From Pandoraea pulmonicola (GTDB lineage Bacteria; Pseudomonadota; Gammaproteobacteria; Burkholderiales; Burkholderiaceae), in the NCBI RefSeq assembly GCF_000815105.2, contig NZ_CP010310.2, positions 4,030,001-4,094,000 of the forward strand: DNA of 64,000 nucleotides, written 5' to 3'. How positions within the stretch are numbered: the first letter of the stretch is position 1; each line of letters begins with the position of its first letter. Positions 21,001 to 29,193 of the stretch are shown here, in pieces. The position numbers and the translations under genes are program-made. A model generated the notes under the pieces. That model was not told the origin of the DNA. It did no database searches and saw only the letters and a program-made list of their open reading frames with translations.

Positions 21001-23196
21001 GAGCCTGTTGAGGTCGTCGTTCTCCACGTCGCCCGCCCAGATGCGAGCGAACGCGTCCTCGAAGCGCGAACGTGCATGCTCCAGATCGACGTCGGCCCCG
21101 TCGAGGCTCGTCATGCCGAAGTCGTGCATCCATACGACACTGGCATCCGCCGGCTCGATGCGATAGGGACGCTCGTCGTTTACCTGCACGCCCAGGTGCT
21201 CGAGCATCGGCAGGCTGCGCGAGAGCGCGATGGGCTCCCCCACCTGGTAGATCTTGAATCGCAGCGTGCCAGGGGCGGCTTCCAGCGGCCGGTAAAGCTG
21301 CATGGCCAGGGCGGACGCCGAAGAGACCGAAGATGCCGAAGAGGTCGACGATGACGCCGCCGATCCGGCAGGCGCGGCCGGCGCCTTGTTCAGCAGCGGC
21401 TCGATTAGCTCGACGTCGCGCACCGCGACACGTGCGGCGTAGTCCTCGCGGTAGCCAGCAGGGAAGGCCTGCGCATAGCGTCGCAGCGCGCGCGTGCCGC
21501 GCTCCTCGCCGAGCTGCTCGCGCAAGGCGTCGGACAGGTCGTCCTGCCAGCGGCGCGCCGTCTCGACGATGCGCGCTTCGAGCTCGCCGACATCGACGTC
21601 CGGCACATGGCCCGGCTCGGTGCGCACGGTGATGTGGATGCGCGCGAGCATCGACTCGGACAGTTGCGGTGTGAATTCCACGCTGGTGCCGTGATAGGCC
21701 GTCTGCAACAGGTTTTGCACGCGAACGCGCAAGTCGGTATTGAACTTCTCGCGCGGCACGAACACGAGGCACGACACGTAGCGATCGAAGCGGTCGCGCC
21801 GCACGAAGAGCCGCGTACGCTGGCGCTCCTGCAAACGCAGAATGCCCAGCGCGATGTCGGCCAGTTGATCGACATCGATCTGGAACAGTTCGTCGCGCGG
21901 GTATTGCTCGAGGATCGTGACGAGCGTCTTGGCCAGATGCCCGTTCGGCAGGAAGCCCGTGCGCCCGATCACCTCGGCGACCTTGCGGCGCACGAGCGGG
22001 ATCTCCTCGGCCGGCACCATGTAGACGGTGGACGTGTAGAGGCCGAGGAAACGCCGTTCGCCGCACACGCGCCCCTGCGCATCGAAGCGCTTCACGCCCA
22101 CGTAGTCGAGATAACCGGGACGATGAACGGTCGCGCGCGAGTTGGCCTTCGTCAGAAAGATCGGCGCACTCGCCCGGACGATGCCGATGGCGCCCTGGGA
22201 AAGCCGGGTGATGTCGGGCGTCGAGGCGTCGCGCCGCGATTCGCGCAGCACGCCGAGGCCGGTGCCCGCCACCCCCTGCAGGTAATGCTCGCCATCGCGC
22301 TCGACCAGCTCGTAATCGCGATAGCCAAGGAACGTGAAGTGCCGCGCCAGCATCCAGTCGAGAAACGCCTGTGCTTCGTCGATTTCCGTGCGCTCCTGCT
22401 CGCCTACGCCCGTGTGCGCGGCACGCTCGGCGAGCGATTCGATGGCGGCGTGGGCGGCGGCCTGCATGGCCCGCCAGTCGTCGACGGCCGCGCGCACGTC
22501 GCCCAGCACCCGCTGCAGACCGTCGGCGAGCGCCTGGATTCGCTCGGGTTCGGAAAAGCGGTCGACCTCGATATGGATGTACGACTCGAAGCGGCTGCCG
22601 TCCGCCGCCGCCCCGCCGGCGCCACTCACATGCCCATTGCGGCCGGCCGCGCCCGACTCCCCGGATTCCGCCCCGGCCAGCAAAGCGCCCACGTCGGCGC
22701 CGGCATTGGCCACCGCGCTCTGCGCAACCGCATGGGTCGACGCACCGGCGCGTTGCAGACCTGCGCCCGGCGCCACGGCAATGCGTTTGCCCGAGGCGTC
22801 GCGGCGGACGCGGTAGACGGGGTGAAACGCGGAGTGCAGCGCCAGGCCCTGCCGGTTGATTTCCATCGTCACCGAATCGACGAGGAACGGCATGTCGTCG
22901 TTGACGATCTCGATCACCGTATGGCCGCAATGCCAGCCATGCTGATCGAGCGTGGGGTTGTAGATGCGGATGCGCGGCTCGCCGGAGACGAATTTCTGAC
23001 CCAGTTGCCAGTGCGCCATCGCGGCGCCATACAGATCGGCGACGCTTCGCGAGACGACGTCGTCGGCATCGGCCAGTTCGTAATAATGCAGGACGAAGGG
23101 CTCGAACAGCACGGCCACCTCGGGCGCGCGCTCGGTGGCCATCGCTACGACTTCCACCATGTGCTGGCGGACTTTCTCTTCCTGATTCGCGGGCAT
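18097..23196 (-). CDS. NAD-specific glutamate dehydrogenase, large (180-kDa) class
   Basis: This 1699-residue enzyme (called gdhB or gdhZ elsewhere) should convert glutamate to 2-oxoglutarate and ammonia with NAD for catabolism. The catalytic core spans roughly residues 750-1250, with VPVGSKGGFVVKQ near 925 holding the substrate lysine, ADKGTATFSDYANAIS near 990, GIGDMSGDVFGNGML near 1060 and the NAD-domain KVVAEGGNLGLTQLGR near 1205. Long N- and C-terminal regulatory regions flank it. Two Ala/Ser-rich linkers (about 140-205 and 605-640) lengthen it beyond the usual 1600 residues. ATG 23196 follows GAGG by 7 bases. It is divergent from dbpA. Confidence 0.95.
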   Translation of the reverse strand: MPANQEEKVRQHMVEVVAMATERAPEVAVLFEPFVLHYYELADADDVVSRSVADLYGAAMAHWQLGQKFVSGEPRIRIYNPTLDQHGWHCGHTVIEIVNDDMPFLVDSVTMEINRQGLALHSAFHPVYRVRRDASGKRIAVAPGAGLQRAGASTHAVAQSAVANAGADVGALLAGAESGESGAAGRNGHVSGAGGAAADGSRFESYIHIEVDRFSEPERIQALADGLQRVLGDVRAAVDDWRAMQAAAHAAIESLAERAAHTGVGEQERTEIDEAQAFLDWMLARHFTFLGYRDYELVERDGEHYLQGVAGTGLGVLRESRRDASTPDITRLSQGAIGIVRASAPIFLTKANSRATVHRPGYLDYVGVKRFDAQGRVCGERRFLGLYTSTVYMVPAEEIPLVRRKVAEVIGRTGFLPNGHLAKTLVTILEQYPRDELFQIDVDQLADIALGILRLQERQRTRLFVRRDRFDRYVSCLVFVPREKFNTDLRVRVQNLLQTAYHGTSVEFTPQLSESMLARIHITVRTEPGHVPDVDVGELEARIVETARRWQDDLSDALREQLGEERGTRALRRYAQAFPAGYREDYAARVAVRDVELIEPLLNKAPAAPAGSAASSSTSSASSVSSASALAMQLYRPLEAAPGTLRFKIYQVGEPIALSRSLPMLEHLGVQVNDERPYRIEPADASVVWMHDFGMTSLDGADVDLEHARSRFEDAFARIWAGDVENDDLNRLVLQAMLTWREVRILRAYAKYIRQVGSTFSNAYIENALTGNPSIAGMLVRLFLARFDPALGEDARASHAERLRAQIHAALEDVPNLDEDRILRQFLGVLEATLRTNYFQPDKDGLTQKPYLSFKFDPSKVPGLPEPKPMFEIWVYSPRVEGVHLRGGRVARGGLRWSDRREDFRTEVLGLVKAQMVKNTVIVPVGSKGGFVVKQPPPSSDRDAYLAEGVACYQTFLRGLLDLTDNYVDGRLVAPPNTVRVDGDDPYLVVAADKGTATFSDYANAISAEYGFWLGDAFASGGSVGYDHKKMAITARGAWESVKRHFSEMGVDTQTQDFTVVGIGDMSGDVFGNGMLLSKHIRLMAAFDHRHIFLDPSPDAATSFAERERLFQLPRSSWADYDTRLISAGGGVFPRTAKVIALSPQVREWLGTEATEMTPNDLLRALLTASVDLLYNGGIGTYVKASTETHAQVGDRANDGLRVNGAELRCKVVAEGGNLGLTQLGRIEYAQHGGRINTDAIDNSAGVDCSDHEVNIKILLGLVVTDGEMTLKQRNALLAEMTEEVGMLVLRDNYLQTQALSLGRLHAAASLDGDARFMRYLERAQRLARAIEFLPDDETLDSRRAAGAGLTSPERAVLMAYSKMWLYDVLLASDLPDADFVAEDLPSYFPTPLASRCGAAMLRHPLKREILATMHANALVNRAGVTFVHRLSEETGAEPADVVRASLAARGAYGLDALWREIDALDAQVSHETQAALFAAVSQWHEQATLWFLRRRLTDVPQTVERLRGVLDPILPTLDTLVSGEAADEARARRQSMIDAGVPAPLAQTAADIGARVALLDIAEVASTSGCEPALAAQVYFALDAPLGYGWLHAGVLGLPMLTHWQRLARATLLEELSVLRRRLTASVLALDEADGAGAASALEGADMSPAARRVARWQLAHADALARYHRVLADQVAAGNADLAMLSVSLKALAEVGR

Positions 23197-23350
23197 GGGC
23201 AACCTCTGCGGGAATGGACGAGACATCGGCAGGCAAGGCCATGCTACGCCCGGCGGCCCCGGGCTGGCAACGGCGGTTTCCCCCGTGCCCGCCGGTGCGG
23301 CCGGCGCGCTCGGAGGCGCCCGATAGCATCGGCACGGTCGGCGCCGTCGG

Positions 23351-23356
23351 TATAAT
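23351..23356 (+). promoter_or_regulatory. Consensus -10 box almost abutting the dbpA start
   Basis: A perfect TATAAT ends only five bases before the dbpA ATG at 23362, so transcription would begin at about the start codon itself. The -35 region is poor (no TTGACA-like hexamer at 16-18 bases). There is no Shine-Dalgarno sequence ahead of the ATG, in line with a leaderless mRNA. Confidence 0.55.
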
Positions 23357-23361
23357 TGCGC

Positions 23362-24774
23362 ATGACCTCAAAAGCCACCGATTCGCGCAACGACAGCGCC
23401 CCCTTCTCGAGCCTGCCGCTCTCGCCTGCCATGCAGGAGAACCTCGCACGGCTCGGTTACGTCTCGATGACGCCCATCCAGCAGGCGTCGCTGCCCGAGA
23501 TCCTCGCCGGACACGACATCATCGCGCAGGCCAAGACCGGCAGCGGCAAGACCGCCGCATTCTCGCTGGGCCTGCTGCAACGCGTCGACGCCCGCGACTT
23601 TGCCGTGCAGGCCGCCGTACTCTGCCCCACGCGAGAGCTCGCCGAGCAGGTCGCACAGGAAGTGCGACGCATCGCGCGCGCCGAAGACAACATCAAGGTC
23701 CTGACGCTGTGCGGCGGCTCGCCGCTGCGCCCGCAGGCCGAGAGCCTCGCCCACGGCGCGCACGTCGTGGTCGGCACGCCGGGCCGCATCATGGATCACC
23801 TCGAGCGCGGCACCCTCTCGCTCGCCGGCGTCAAGACGCTGGTGCTCGACGAAGCCGACCGCATGCTCGACATGGGCTTCTTCGACGACATCGCCACGGT
23901 CGCACGGCAAACCCCCGCCTCGCGCCAGACACTGCTCTTCTCCGCCACGTATCCCGAAGGCATCGGCAAGCTCGCACAGCGCCTGCTGCGCACGCCGCGC
24001 GAGATCCGTCTGGAAGAGAAGCACGACGCCAGCAAGATCCGCCAACGCTTCTACGAGGTGCGCGACGAGGAGCGTCTACACGCCGTGGGCCAGATCCTGG
24101 ACCACTTCCGCCCGGTGAGCACCATCGCGTTCTGCAACACGCGCGCGCAATGCCGAGATCTCACCGATGTGCTGCGCGCCGAAGGCTTTCACGCGCTGAT
24201 GCTGCACGGCGAGCTCGAACAGCGCGAGCGCGACCAGGTGCTGATCCAGTTCACCAATCGCAGTTGCTCGGTGCTGGTGGCAACCGACGTGGCCGCGCGC
24301 GGGCTGGACATCGCCCAGCTCGAAGCGGTGATCAACGTGGACGTGACGCCCGATCCCGAGGTGTACGTGCACCGCATTGGCCGCACGGGCCGCGCCGACG
24401 AGGACGGCTGGGCGTTCAGCCTCGCCACCATGGACGAGATGGGCCGCGTGGGCAATATCGAAGCGGCGCTGGGGCGCGAAGTGCCGTGGCACAAGCTCTC
24501 GGAACTCACGCCTTCGGGCAGCGGCCATCTGCTGCCGCCCATGGTGACGATCCAGATGCTCGGCGGCAAAAAGGACAAGATCCGCCCCGGCGACGTGCTG
24601 GGCGCACTCACTGGCGAAGCGGGATTTGCCGCCACGCAGATCGGCAAGATCAACGTGCTCGACAACTTCACGTATATTGCCGTGGATCGCGACATCGCCC
24701 CCGTGGCGCTGCGCAAGCTGAGCGACGGCCGCGTCAAGGGCCGCAAGGTCAAGGTAAGATTCCTGCAGGACTGA
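23362..24774 (+). CDS. dbpA: ATP-dependent RNA helicase DbpA
   Basis: This 470-residue DEAD-box helicase has the Q motif (TPIQQASLP), Walker A AKTGSGKT near residues 56-63, PTRELAEQ, DEAD in VLDEADRMLDMGF near 163, the SAT motif and HRIGRTGR near 336-343. The C-terminal 75 residues match the DbpA RNA-binding domain (GALTGEAGFAATQIGKINV), which in the family recognises hairpin 92 of 23S rRNA, so a role in 50S ribosome assembly is expected. The ATG at 23362 has no SD but a consensus -10 box lies immediately before it. It is divergent from the NAD-GDH gene by 165 bases. Confidence 0.93.
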   Translation: MTSKATDSRNDSAPFSSLPLSPAMQENLARLGYVSMTPIQQASLPEILAGHDIIAQAKTGSGKTAAFSLGLLQRVDARDFAVQAAVLCPTRELAEQVAQEVRRIARAEDNIKVLTLCGGSPLRPQAESLAHGAHVVVGTPGRIMDHLERGTLSLAGVKTLVLDEADRMLDMGFFDDIATVARQTPASRQTLLFSATYPEGIGKLAQRLLRTPREIRLEEKHDASKIRQRFYEVRDEERLHAVGQILDHFRPVSTIAFCNTRAQCRDLTDVLRAEGFHALMLHGELEQRERDQVLIQFTNRSCSVLVATDVAARGLDIAQLEAVINVDVTPDPEVYVHRIGRTGRADEDGWAFSLATMDEMGRVGNIEAALGREVPWHKLSELTPSGSGHLLPPMVTIQMLGGKKDKIRPGDVLGALTGEAGFAATQIGKINVLDNFTYIAVDRDIAPVALRKLSDGRVKGRKVKVRFLQD

Positions 24775-24864
24775 CGCCAGCGCGCTTCACCGACTCACGG
24801 CTTCACCGCTTCGTCAGTACCGTCCCCGGGCGTGCTCCGCGAACCGCGCGAGAAGGAGGCTGCA

Positions 24865-25515
24865 ATGAGGTCACTGCGTACCCTGTGGTTTTTTCCTGTC
24901 GCGCGGCGCACGGCCGCCCCGCCAGCCGCATCGCTCGCATCGCCTGCATCGCTCACTTCGCTCGCGGCCCTCGCCTGCGCCACGCTGCTGAGCGCCTGCG
25001 CCAGCAAGGGCGTGCCGCCCAATCCGCCGCTCACCGAAGACACGCTGGATGAATACGCGCTCGTGATCGTCGGGCTCGACACGCCGCTGCAGAGCACCTG
25101 GGGGCCGTGGACCTTCTCCGACGAATCGCAGACGGTCAACGGCATTCTCGCCAACAAGGTCATCCGCACGCTCAACACCAATCCGCCGACGCGCGGCTTC
25201 ATCGCGATGCGCGTCTCGCCGCTCATGCGCAACGAGCGCTTCGGACCGATCGAGTTCACCCCGGCCGACAACAGCTACCGTTTCAACTACTGCAAGGGAC
25301 GCAAGGTGCCCACGGTACAGGTGCGCCGGGGCGATGTGATCTATGCGGGTACGCTGGGCCTCGACAGCCACGACGGCCAGGTCTGGCTGCGCACGGCGTT
25401 CGACATGGCGGGGGCGCGGCGCTTCGTGCAGGCGAATTATCCGTCGCTCGCCGACAAGCTCCAGCCGCAGCCGTTCACCTACTACGAAGTGAGAAGCCAA
25501 CCCGTCTGCCGATGA
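24865..25515 (+). CDS. Putative lipoprotein of unknown function
   Basis: This 216-residue protein has an unusually long signal region (44 residues) ending in the lipobox LLSAC, so lipidation at C45 is expected. The mature part, starting ASKGVPPNPP, has no domain I recognise; it is a soluble alpha/beta-looking segment with conserved-looking WGPWTF and RRGDVIYAGTLG stretches that may form beta strands. The ATG at 24865 has a near-perfect Shine-Dalgarno (GAAGGAGG) 6 bases upstream. It lies 90 bases after dbpA and is convergent with the LysR gene at 25564. Function not assigned. Confidence 0.8.
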   Translation: MRSLRTLWFFPVARRTAAPPAASLASPASLTSLAALACATLLSACASKGVPPNPPLTEDTLDEYALVIVGLDTPLQSTWGPWTFSDESQTVNGILANKVIRTLNTNPPTRGFIAMRVSPLMRNERFGPIEFTPADNSYRFNYCKGRKVPTVQVRRGDVIYAGTLGLDSHDGQVWLRTAFDMAGARRFVQANYPSLADKLQPQPFTYYEVRSQPVCR

Positions 25516-25563
25516 GCGCGTGCCTATCGGTATCGGACATGGGGCGAATGCCCGGCGGCCGGC

Positions 25564-26523
25564 TTACGCCTCGTCCGGCTCGTCGCCGGGCGCGAGCACG
25601 ATCTCGCGGCCCTCGCACAGGGCGTCGGCGCGCACGCTGAGCTCGCCGGCCACGTCGGCCAGATGCCGCCGCAATGTGTCGGCCAGCACCGACTCGGGTT
25701 CGTGCGCCGGGCGCAACATCTCCACCGGGAATTCGATGGCCGGCGCCACGCGATACAGTTGCTGCGACTGCCCATGCGCGCTGGCCGCCGTGAACTGGTC
25801 GAGCAGCGCGTAGCCGAGCCCATGCTCGACGAGGGCCGCCGCCAGCGAGTACGTCTGCACCATCACTTCGGCGTCCTGCAGCAACTCGGTCTGCTCCAGG
25901 CGCTCGTTGATGAGCGCGCCGAGCGGCGTGTCGTCATGGAGTTTGATGAGATCGCGGCCGGCCAGCGCATCGGCGCTCGCCTTGCCCTTGCGCGAGAGTT
26001 TCGGCCACGACGACGGCACCGCCAGCACGATATGCCCCTGCGCCACCGGACGGCTCACGATACCGGCGGCCATCGGCGGCGCGGAAACGATGCCCACGTC
26101 CACGGAGGACGTGAGAATCGCCGTGATCATCTCGGTGGTGTGATGGGTGATGAGCTCGAACACGACGTCCGGATGCGCGCGGCGCATGCGCTCGATGGCG
26201 GCGGGCAACAGGCTTTGCGCGAGGCTCGGCGTGGCTGCAATGCGCAGATGCCCCACGCCGTGCTGGCGCAGATTGCGCGATGTCGTGCGCAGCCTTTCCA
26301 GGTCGCTGAAGATACGCTCGACGTCCGGGTAGAGGCGACGCGCCTCGGCCGTGGGCACGAGACGGCCCTTCACCCGGTCGAACAGCTTGAAGCCCAGTTG
26401 CTGCTCGGCATGCTGCAACACGCGCGAGACGACGGGTTGCGATACGTTGAGCAACTGCGCCGCGCCGCTGGCCGAACCGGTCAGCACCACCGCGCGAAAC
26501 GTCTCGATATGCCGCAATTTCAT
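25564..26523 (-). CDS. LysR family regulator, probably of the D-amino-acid cluster
   Basis: This 319-residue protein has the LysR winged helix in residues 1-60 (MKLRHIETFRAVVLTGSASG and VSQPVVSRVLQHAEQQLGFKLFDR) and a periplasmic-binding-like effector domain at about 92-295. It is divergent from dadA (26760) across 236 bases, the standard arrangement for a LysR activator and its target. A TATGC-N12-GCATA dyad lies at 26591-26612. The effector could be a D-amino acid or its keto acid, which is an inference from the neighbours. ATG 26523 has GGGGAG about 12 bases upstream. Confidence 0.92.
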   Translation of the reverse strand: MKLRHIETFRAVVLTGSASGAAQLLNVSQPVVSRVLQHAEQQLGFKLFDRVKGRLVPTAEARRLYPDVERIFSDLERLRTTSRNLRQHGVGHLRIAATPSLAQSLLPAAIERMRRAHPDVVFELITHHTTEMITAILTSSVDVGIVSAPPMAAGIVSRPVAQGHIVLAVPSSWPKLSRKGKASADALAGRDLIKLHDDTPLGALINERLEQTELLQDAEVMVQTYSLAAALVEHGLGYALLDQFTAASAHGQSQQLYRVAPAIEFPVEMLRPAHEPESVLADTLRRHLADVAGELSVRADALCEGREIVLAPGDEPDEA

Positions 26524-26590
26524 GCCTGCGCTCGTCTCCCCTCGATATCCGCCGGACCGGCCATGACGCCGACTCTATAGCCAAAAGACA

Positions 26591-26612
26591 TATGCTGCCT
26601 CAAATCCGCATA
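26591..26612. promoter_or_regulatory. Candidate LysR operator between lysR and dadA
   Basis: An interrupted dyad TATGC-N12-GCATA lies 68 bases upstream of the lysR start and about 150 bases upstream of dadA. Shape and position fit a LysR-type recognition site; no binding data exist for it. Confidence 0.4.
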
Positions 26613-26759
26613 GGTTACCGAATTTTCTCGCTCTACACTGCGTAGCAAAGGTCGCGTAAAAAAAGCACCGCCGGACACTGCCGCAAGGCCCCCGTCCTCC
26701 CGCTGCGAATATTTTTCCCGCCTTGCTTTTCATTGCGTTTTTGGTTGTCATTCATCGTC

Positions 26760-28016
26760 ATGCATATTGGAGTCATCGGGGCGGGCATCGTCGGCCTCGC
26801 CAGCGCGTATCAATTGCTGCGCGCAGGCCACGAGGTCACGGTCATCGACGCCGGACGCGGTCCGGGTCTCGGTACGAGCTTCGCCAACGGCGGCCAGCTG
26901 AGCTACGGCTACGTGTCGCCGCTCGCCGCCCCGGGCGTGCTCTCGCAGTTGCCGTCGCTGCTGTTTTCCCGCACCGGTCCGCTGCGCATCAAGCCGTCGT
27001 TCGACCCGGACTTCTGGCGCTGGTCCATCGAGTTCGTCAAGCACTGCAATGCGCAGGCGAATGCCAGCTCCACGCTGCGTCTGCTCTCGCTGGGACTGCA
27101 TAGCCGCGAGGTGATGCTCGAATTTCTGGCGCAGGAATCGGTGTCGTTCGACTACCGCCTGAGCGGCAAGCTCGTGGTGTATCGCGACGCCGCCAAACTC
27201 GCCGCGGCCGAACGCTCGCTCGAACTGGCCAACGGTCTGGGCTACACCCAGCGACGTGTCGACGCCGCGACGTGCGCCACGCTCGAACCGGCGCTGGGCA
27301 AGATCGCCGGCGAACTCGCCGGCGGCATTCATACGCCGGGCGAAGGCACCGGCGACTGCCAGTTGCTGTGCAAGGAACTCGCGCGACTCATCGGCGAGCA
27401 CCCGCGCGGCGCGCTGTTGTTCGATCGCGAAGTGAGCGGCTTCGACGTGCGCGGCGACGCCGTGCGGGCCGTCCGCACGCGCACCGGCGACGTCGCGCTC
27501 GACGCCTGCGTCGTCGCGAACGGCCTGGCCGCCATGCCGCTGCTGCGCACCGTAGGCGAGTCTATTTCGCTGTATCCGCTCAAGGGCTACAGCCTGACGT
27601 ATCGCGACGCACCGGTCGACGCGCGCCCGCAGGTGTCCGTGACCGATGCCGACAACAAGGTGGTGTACGCCAGCCTCGGCGAGCACTTGCGGGTGGCCGG
27701 CATTGCCGATCTGGTCGGGTACGACTATCGGATTGCCGCGCATCGCATCGACGCGCTGCGCACCCTCTCGGCGGGACTCTTCCCCGCACTGGGCGGCGCG
27801 CAGGCTCCGCAAGAGTGGACCGGCATGCGTCCGGCCACGCCGCACGGCCGACCGATTCTCGGGCGCGCCGCGTCGCTGGGCAATCTGTGGCTGAACGTCG
27901 GCCACGGCGGATTGGGTTTCACGTTGTCGATGGGCGCCGCGCGCGTCGTCGCCGACGCGATCGACGGCAAGCGCCCCGCCGTCGATCTGGCAGGGTTTGC
28001 CCGTCTGGCCGCGTGA
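26760..28016 (+). CDS. dadA: D-amino acid dehydrogenase
   Basis: This 418-residue FAD enzyme should oxidise D-amino acids to keto acids and ammonia, passing electrons to the respiratory chain. The N-terminal dinucleotide fold HIGVIGAGIVGLASAYQLLR with the acidic end of strand 2 (VTVIDAG) is intact, and GLGTSFANGGQLSYGYVSPLA and GHGGLGFTLSMGAARVVAD match DadA proteins, which are 416-434 residues long. The ATG at 26760 gives the expected N-terminus; the open frame upstream is not conserved. It heads a plus-strand series with a Glu/Asp-binding protein and an Asp/Glu racemase and is divergent from a LysR regulator. Confidence 0.92.
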   Translation: MHIGVIGAGIVGLASAYQLLRAGHEVTVIDAGRGPGLGTSFANGGQLSYGYVSPLAAPGVLSQLPSLLFSRTGPLRIKPSFDPDFWRWSIEFVKHCNAQANASSTLRLLSLGLHSREVMLEFLAQESVSFDYRLSGKLVVYRDAAKLAAAERSLELANGLGYTQRRVDAATCATLEPALGKIAGELAGGIHTPGEGTGDCQLLCKELARLIGEHPRGALLFDREVSGFDVRGDAVRAVRTRTGDVALDACVVANGLAAMPLLRTVGESISLYPLKGYSLTYRDAPVDARPQVSVTDADNKVVYASLGEHLRVAGIADLVGYDYRIAAHRIDALRTLSAGLFPALGGAQAPQEWTGMRPATPHGRPILGRAASLGNLWLNVGHGGLGFTLSMGAARVVADAIDGKRPAVDLAGFARLAA

Positions 28017-28205
28017 GCACGCGTGCCCGAACATGACGGGCCGCCCGGCCGCGAGACGGTTTGGGGTTGTAGTACGCACGCAAAACGATTGCATCACTCC
28101 CACGGGGACCGATGGGTGCGTGTGCCGGGTTGTACCAGTGGTTTGGGTTTTGACATTCCAACGGCGCGGACCACCGTGCCATTCACTTCCGATAGGACAG
28201 AGACC

Positions 28206-29108
28206 ATGAAGAAGCTGTTTGCTCCCCTGCTGCTCGTCAGCGCCGCCGCCAGCCTGTTTGCTCACACTGCCAGCGCGCAGGAGCTCACCGGCACGCTCAA
28301 GAAGATCAAGGACACGGGCGTGATCGCGCTCGGCGTGCGCGAGTCGTCGATTCCGTTCTCCTACACGGACAACACCGGCAAGACCATCGGCTACTCGCAG
28401 GAAATCGCGCTCAAGATCGTGGACGCGGTCAAGAAGGAACTCAATGCGCCGAACCTGAAGGTCACCGAAACGCCGATCACCTCGCAGAACCGCATCGCGC
28501 TGATGCAGAACGGCACGATCGACCTGGAATGCGGCTCGACCACGCACACGTTCGAGCGCGCCAAGCAAGTCGGCTTCTCGCACAACATCTTCCTGTACTC
28601 GATCAAGATGATCGCCAAGACGGGCTCGGGCATCACCGACCTGAACAGCCTCAAGGGCAAGACCATCGCCACGACGGCCGGCACGACCGCCGACCGCATT
28701 CTGTCGGGCAAGAAGGGCGAAGTCGGCTTCAACCTGATCCAGACGAAGGAACACTCGGACGGCTTCCTGACCGTCAAGCAAGGCCGTGCCGTGGCCTTCG
28801 TGATGGACGAGCCGCTGCTCTACGGTCAGCGCGCCGCGCTGTCGACCGACGAGGCCAAGGGCTATGAGATCGTCGGCCCGAACCTCCAATTCGAAAACTA
28901 CGCGTGCATGCTGCGCAAGGACGACCCGGCGTTCACGAAGGTCGTGAACACGGTCATTGCCGACATGGAAAAGTCGGGCGAAATGGAGAAGCTGTACAAC
29001 AAGTGGTTCACGCAGCCGGTGCCGCCGAAGAACCAGAACATGAACTACCCGATGACACCGGAAATGCGGGCCATGTTCAAGGATCCGATCACGAAGGCCT
29101 ACGACTGA
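28206..29108 (+). CDS. Glutamate/aspartate ABC transporter periplasmic binding protein (GltI-like)
   Basis: This 300-residue precursor has a clear signal peptide cleaved after SAQ near residue 23. The mature protein is close in pattern to E. coli GltI: ITSQNRIALMQNGTIDLECGSTT, GRAVAFVMDEPLL, ACMLRKDDPAF and the C-terminal KWFTQPVPPKNQNMNYP are all family-specific. It should bind L-glutamate and L-aspartate, possibly D-forms. No gltJKL permease or ATPase genes follow; instead an Asp/Glu racemase starts 85 bases later, which is unusual. It lies 189 bases after dadA, so it probably has its own promoter. Confidence 0.93.
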   Translation: MKKLFAPLLLVSAAASLFAHTASAQELTGTLKKIKDTGVIALGVRESSIPFSYTDNTGKTIGYSQEIALKIVDAVKKELNAPNLKVTETPITSQNRIALMQNGTIDLECGSTTHTFERAKQVGFSHNIFLYSIKMIAKTGSGITDLNSLKGKTIATTAGTTADRILSGKKGEVGFNLIQTKEHSDGFLTVKQGRAVAFVMDEPLLYGQRAALSTDEAKGYEIVGPNLQFENYACMLRKDDPAFTKVVNTVIADMEKSGEMEKLYNKWFTQPVPPKNQNMNYPMTPEMRAMFKDPITKAYD

Positions 29109-29193
29109 TCCTGACGGAAGGTTGTCGTGCGGGGGCCGCGGCCCCTGCGCGGCACGGTTCCGCCTTTTGCCGTTCCCGCTGATTGCCATCATC

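Noticed and set aside
18028..21354. Open frame of 1108 codons antisense to the NAD-GDH gene
   Set aside because: High-GC shadow. It is Arg/His/Gln-rich with no family features, and the opposite strand encodes an unmistakable glutamate dehydrogenase.
20303..23449. Open frame of 1048 codons in another minus-strand frame of the GDH gene
   Set aside because: Arg/Ala-rich shadow of the conserved frame, with no recognisable domain.
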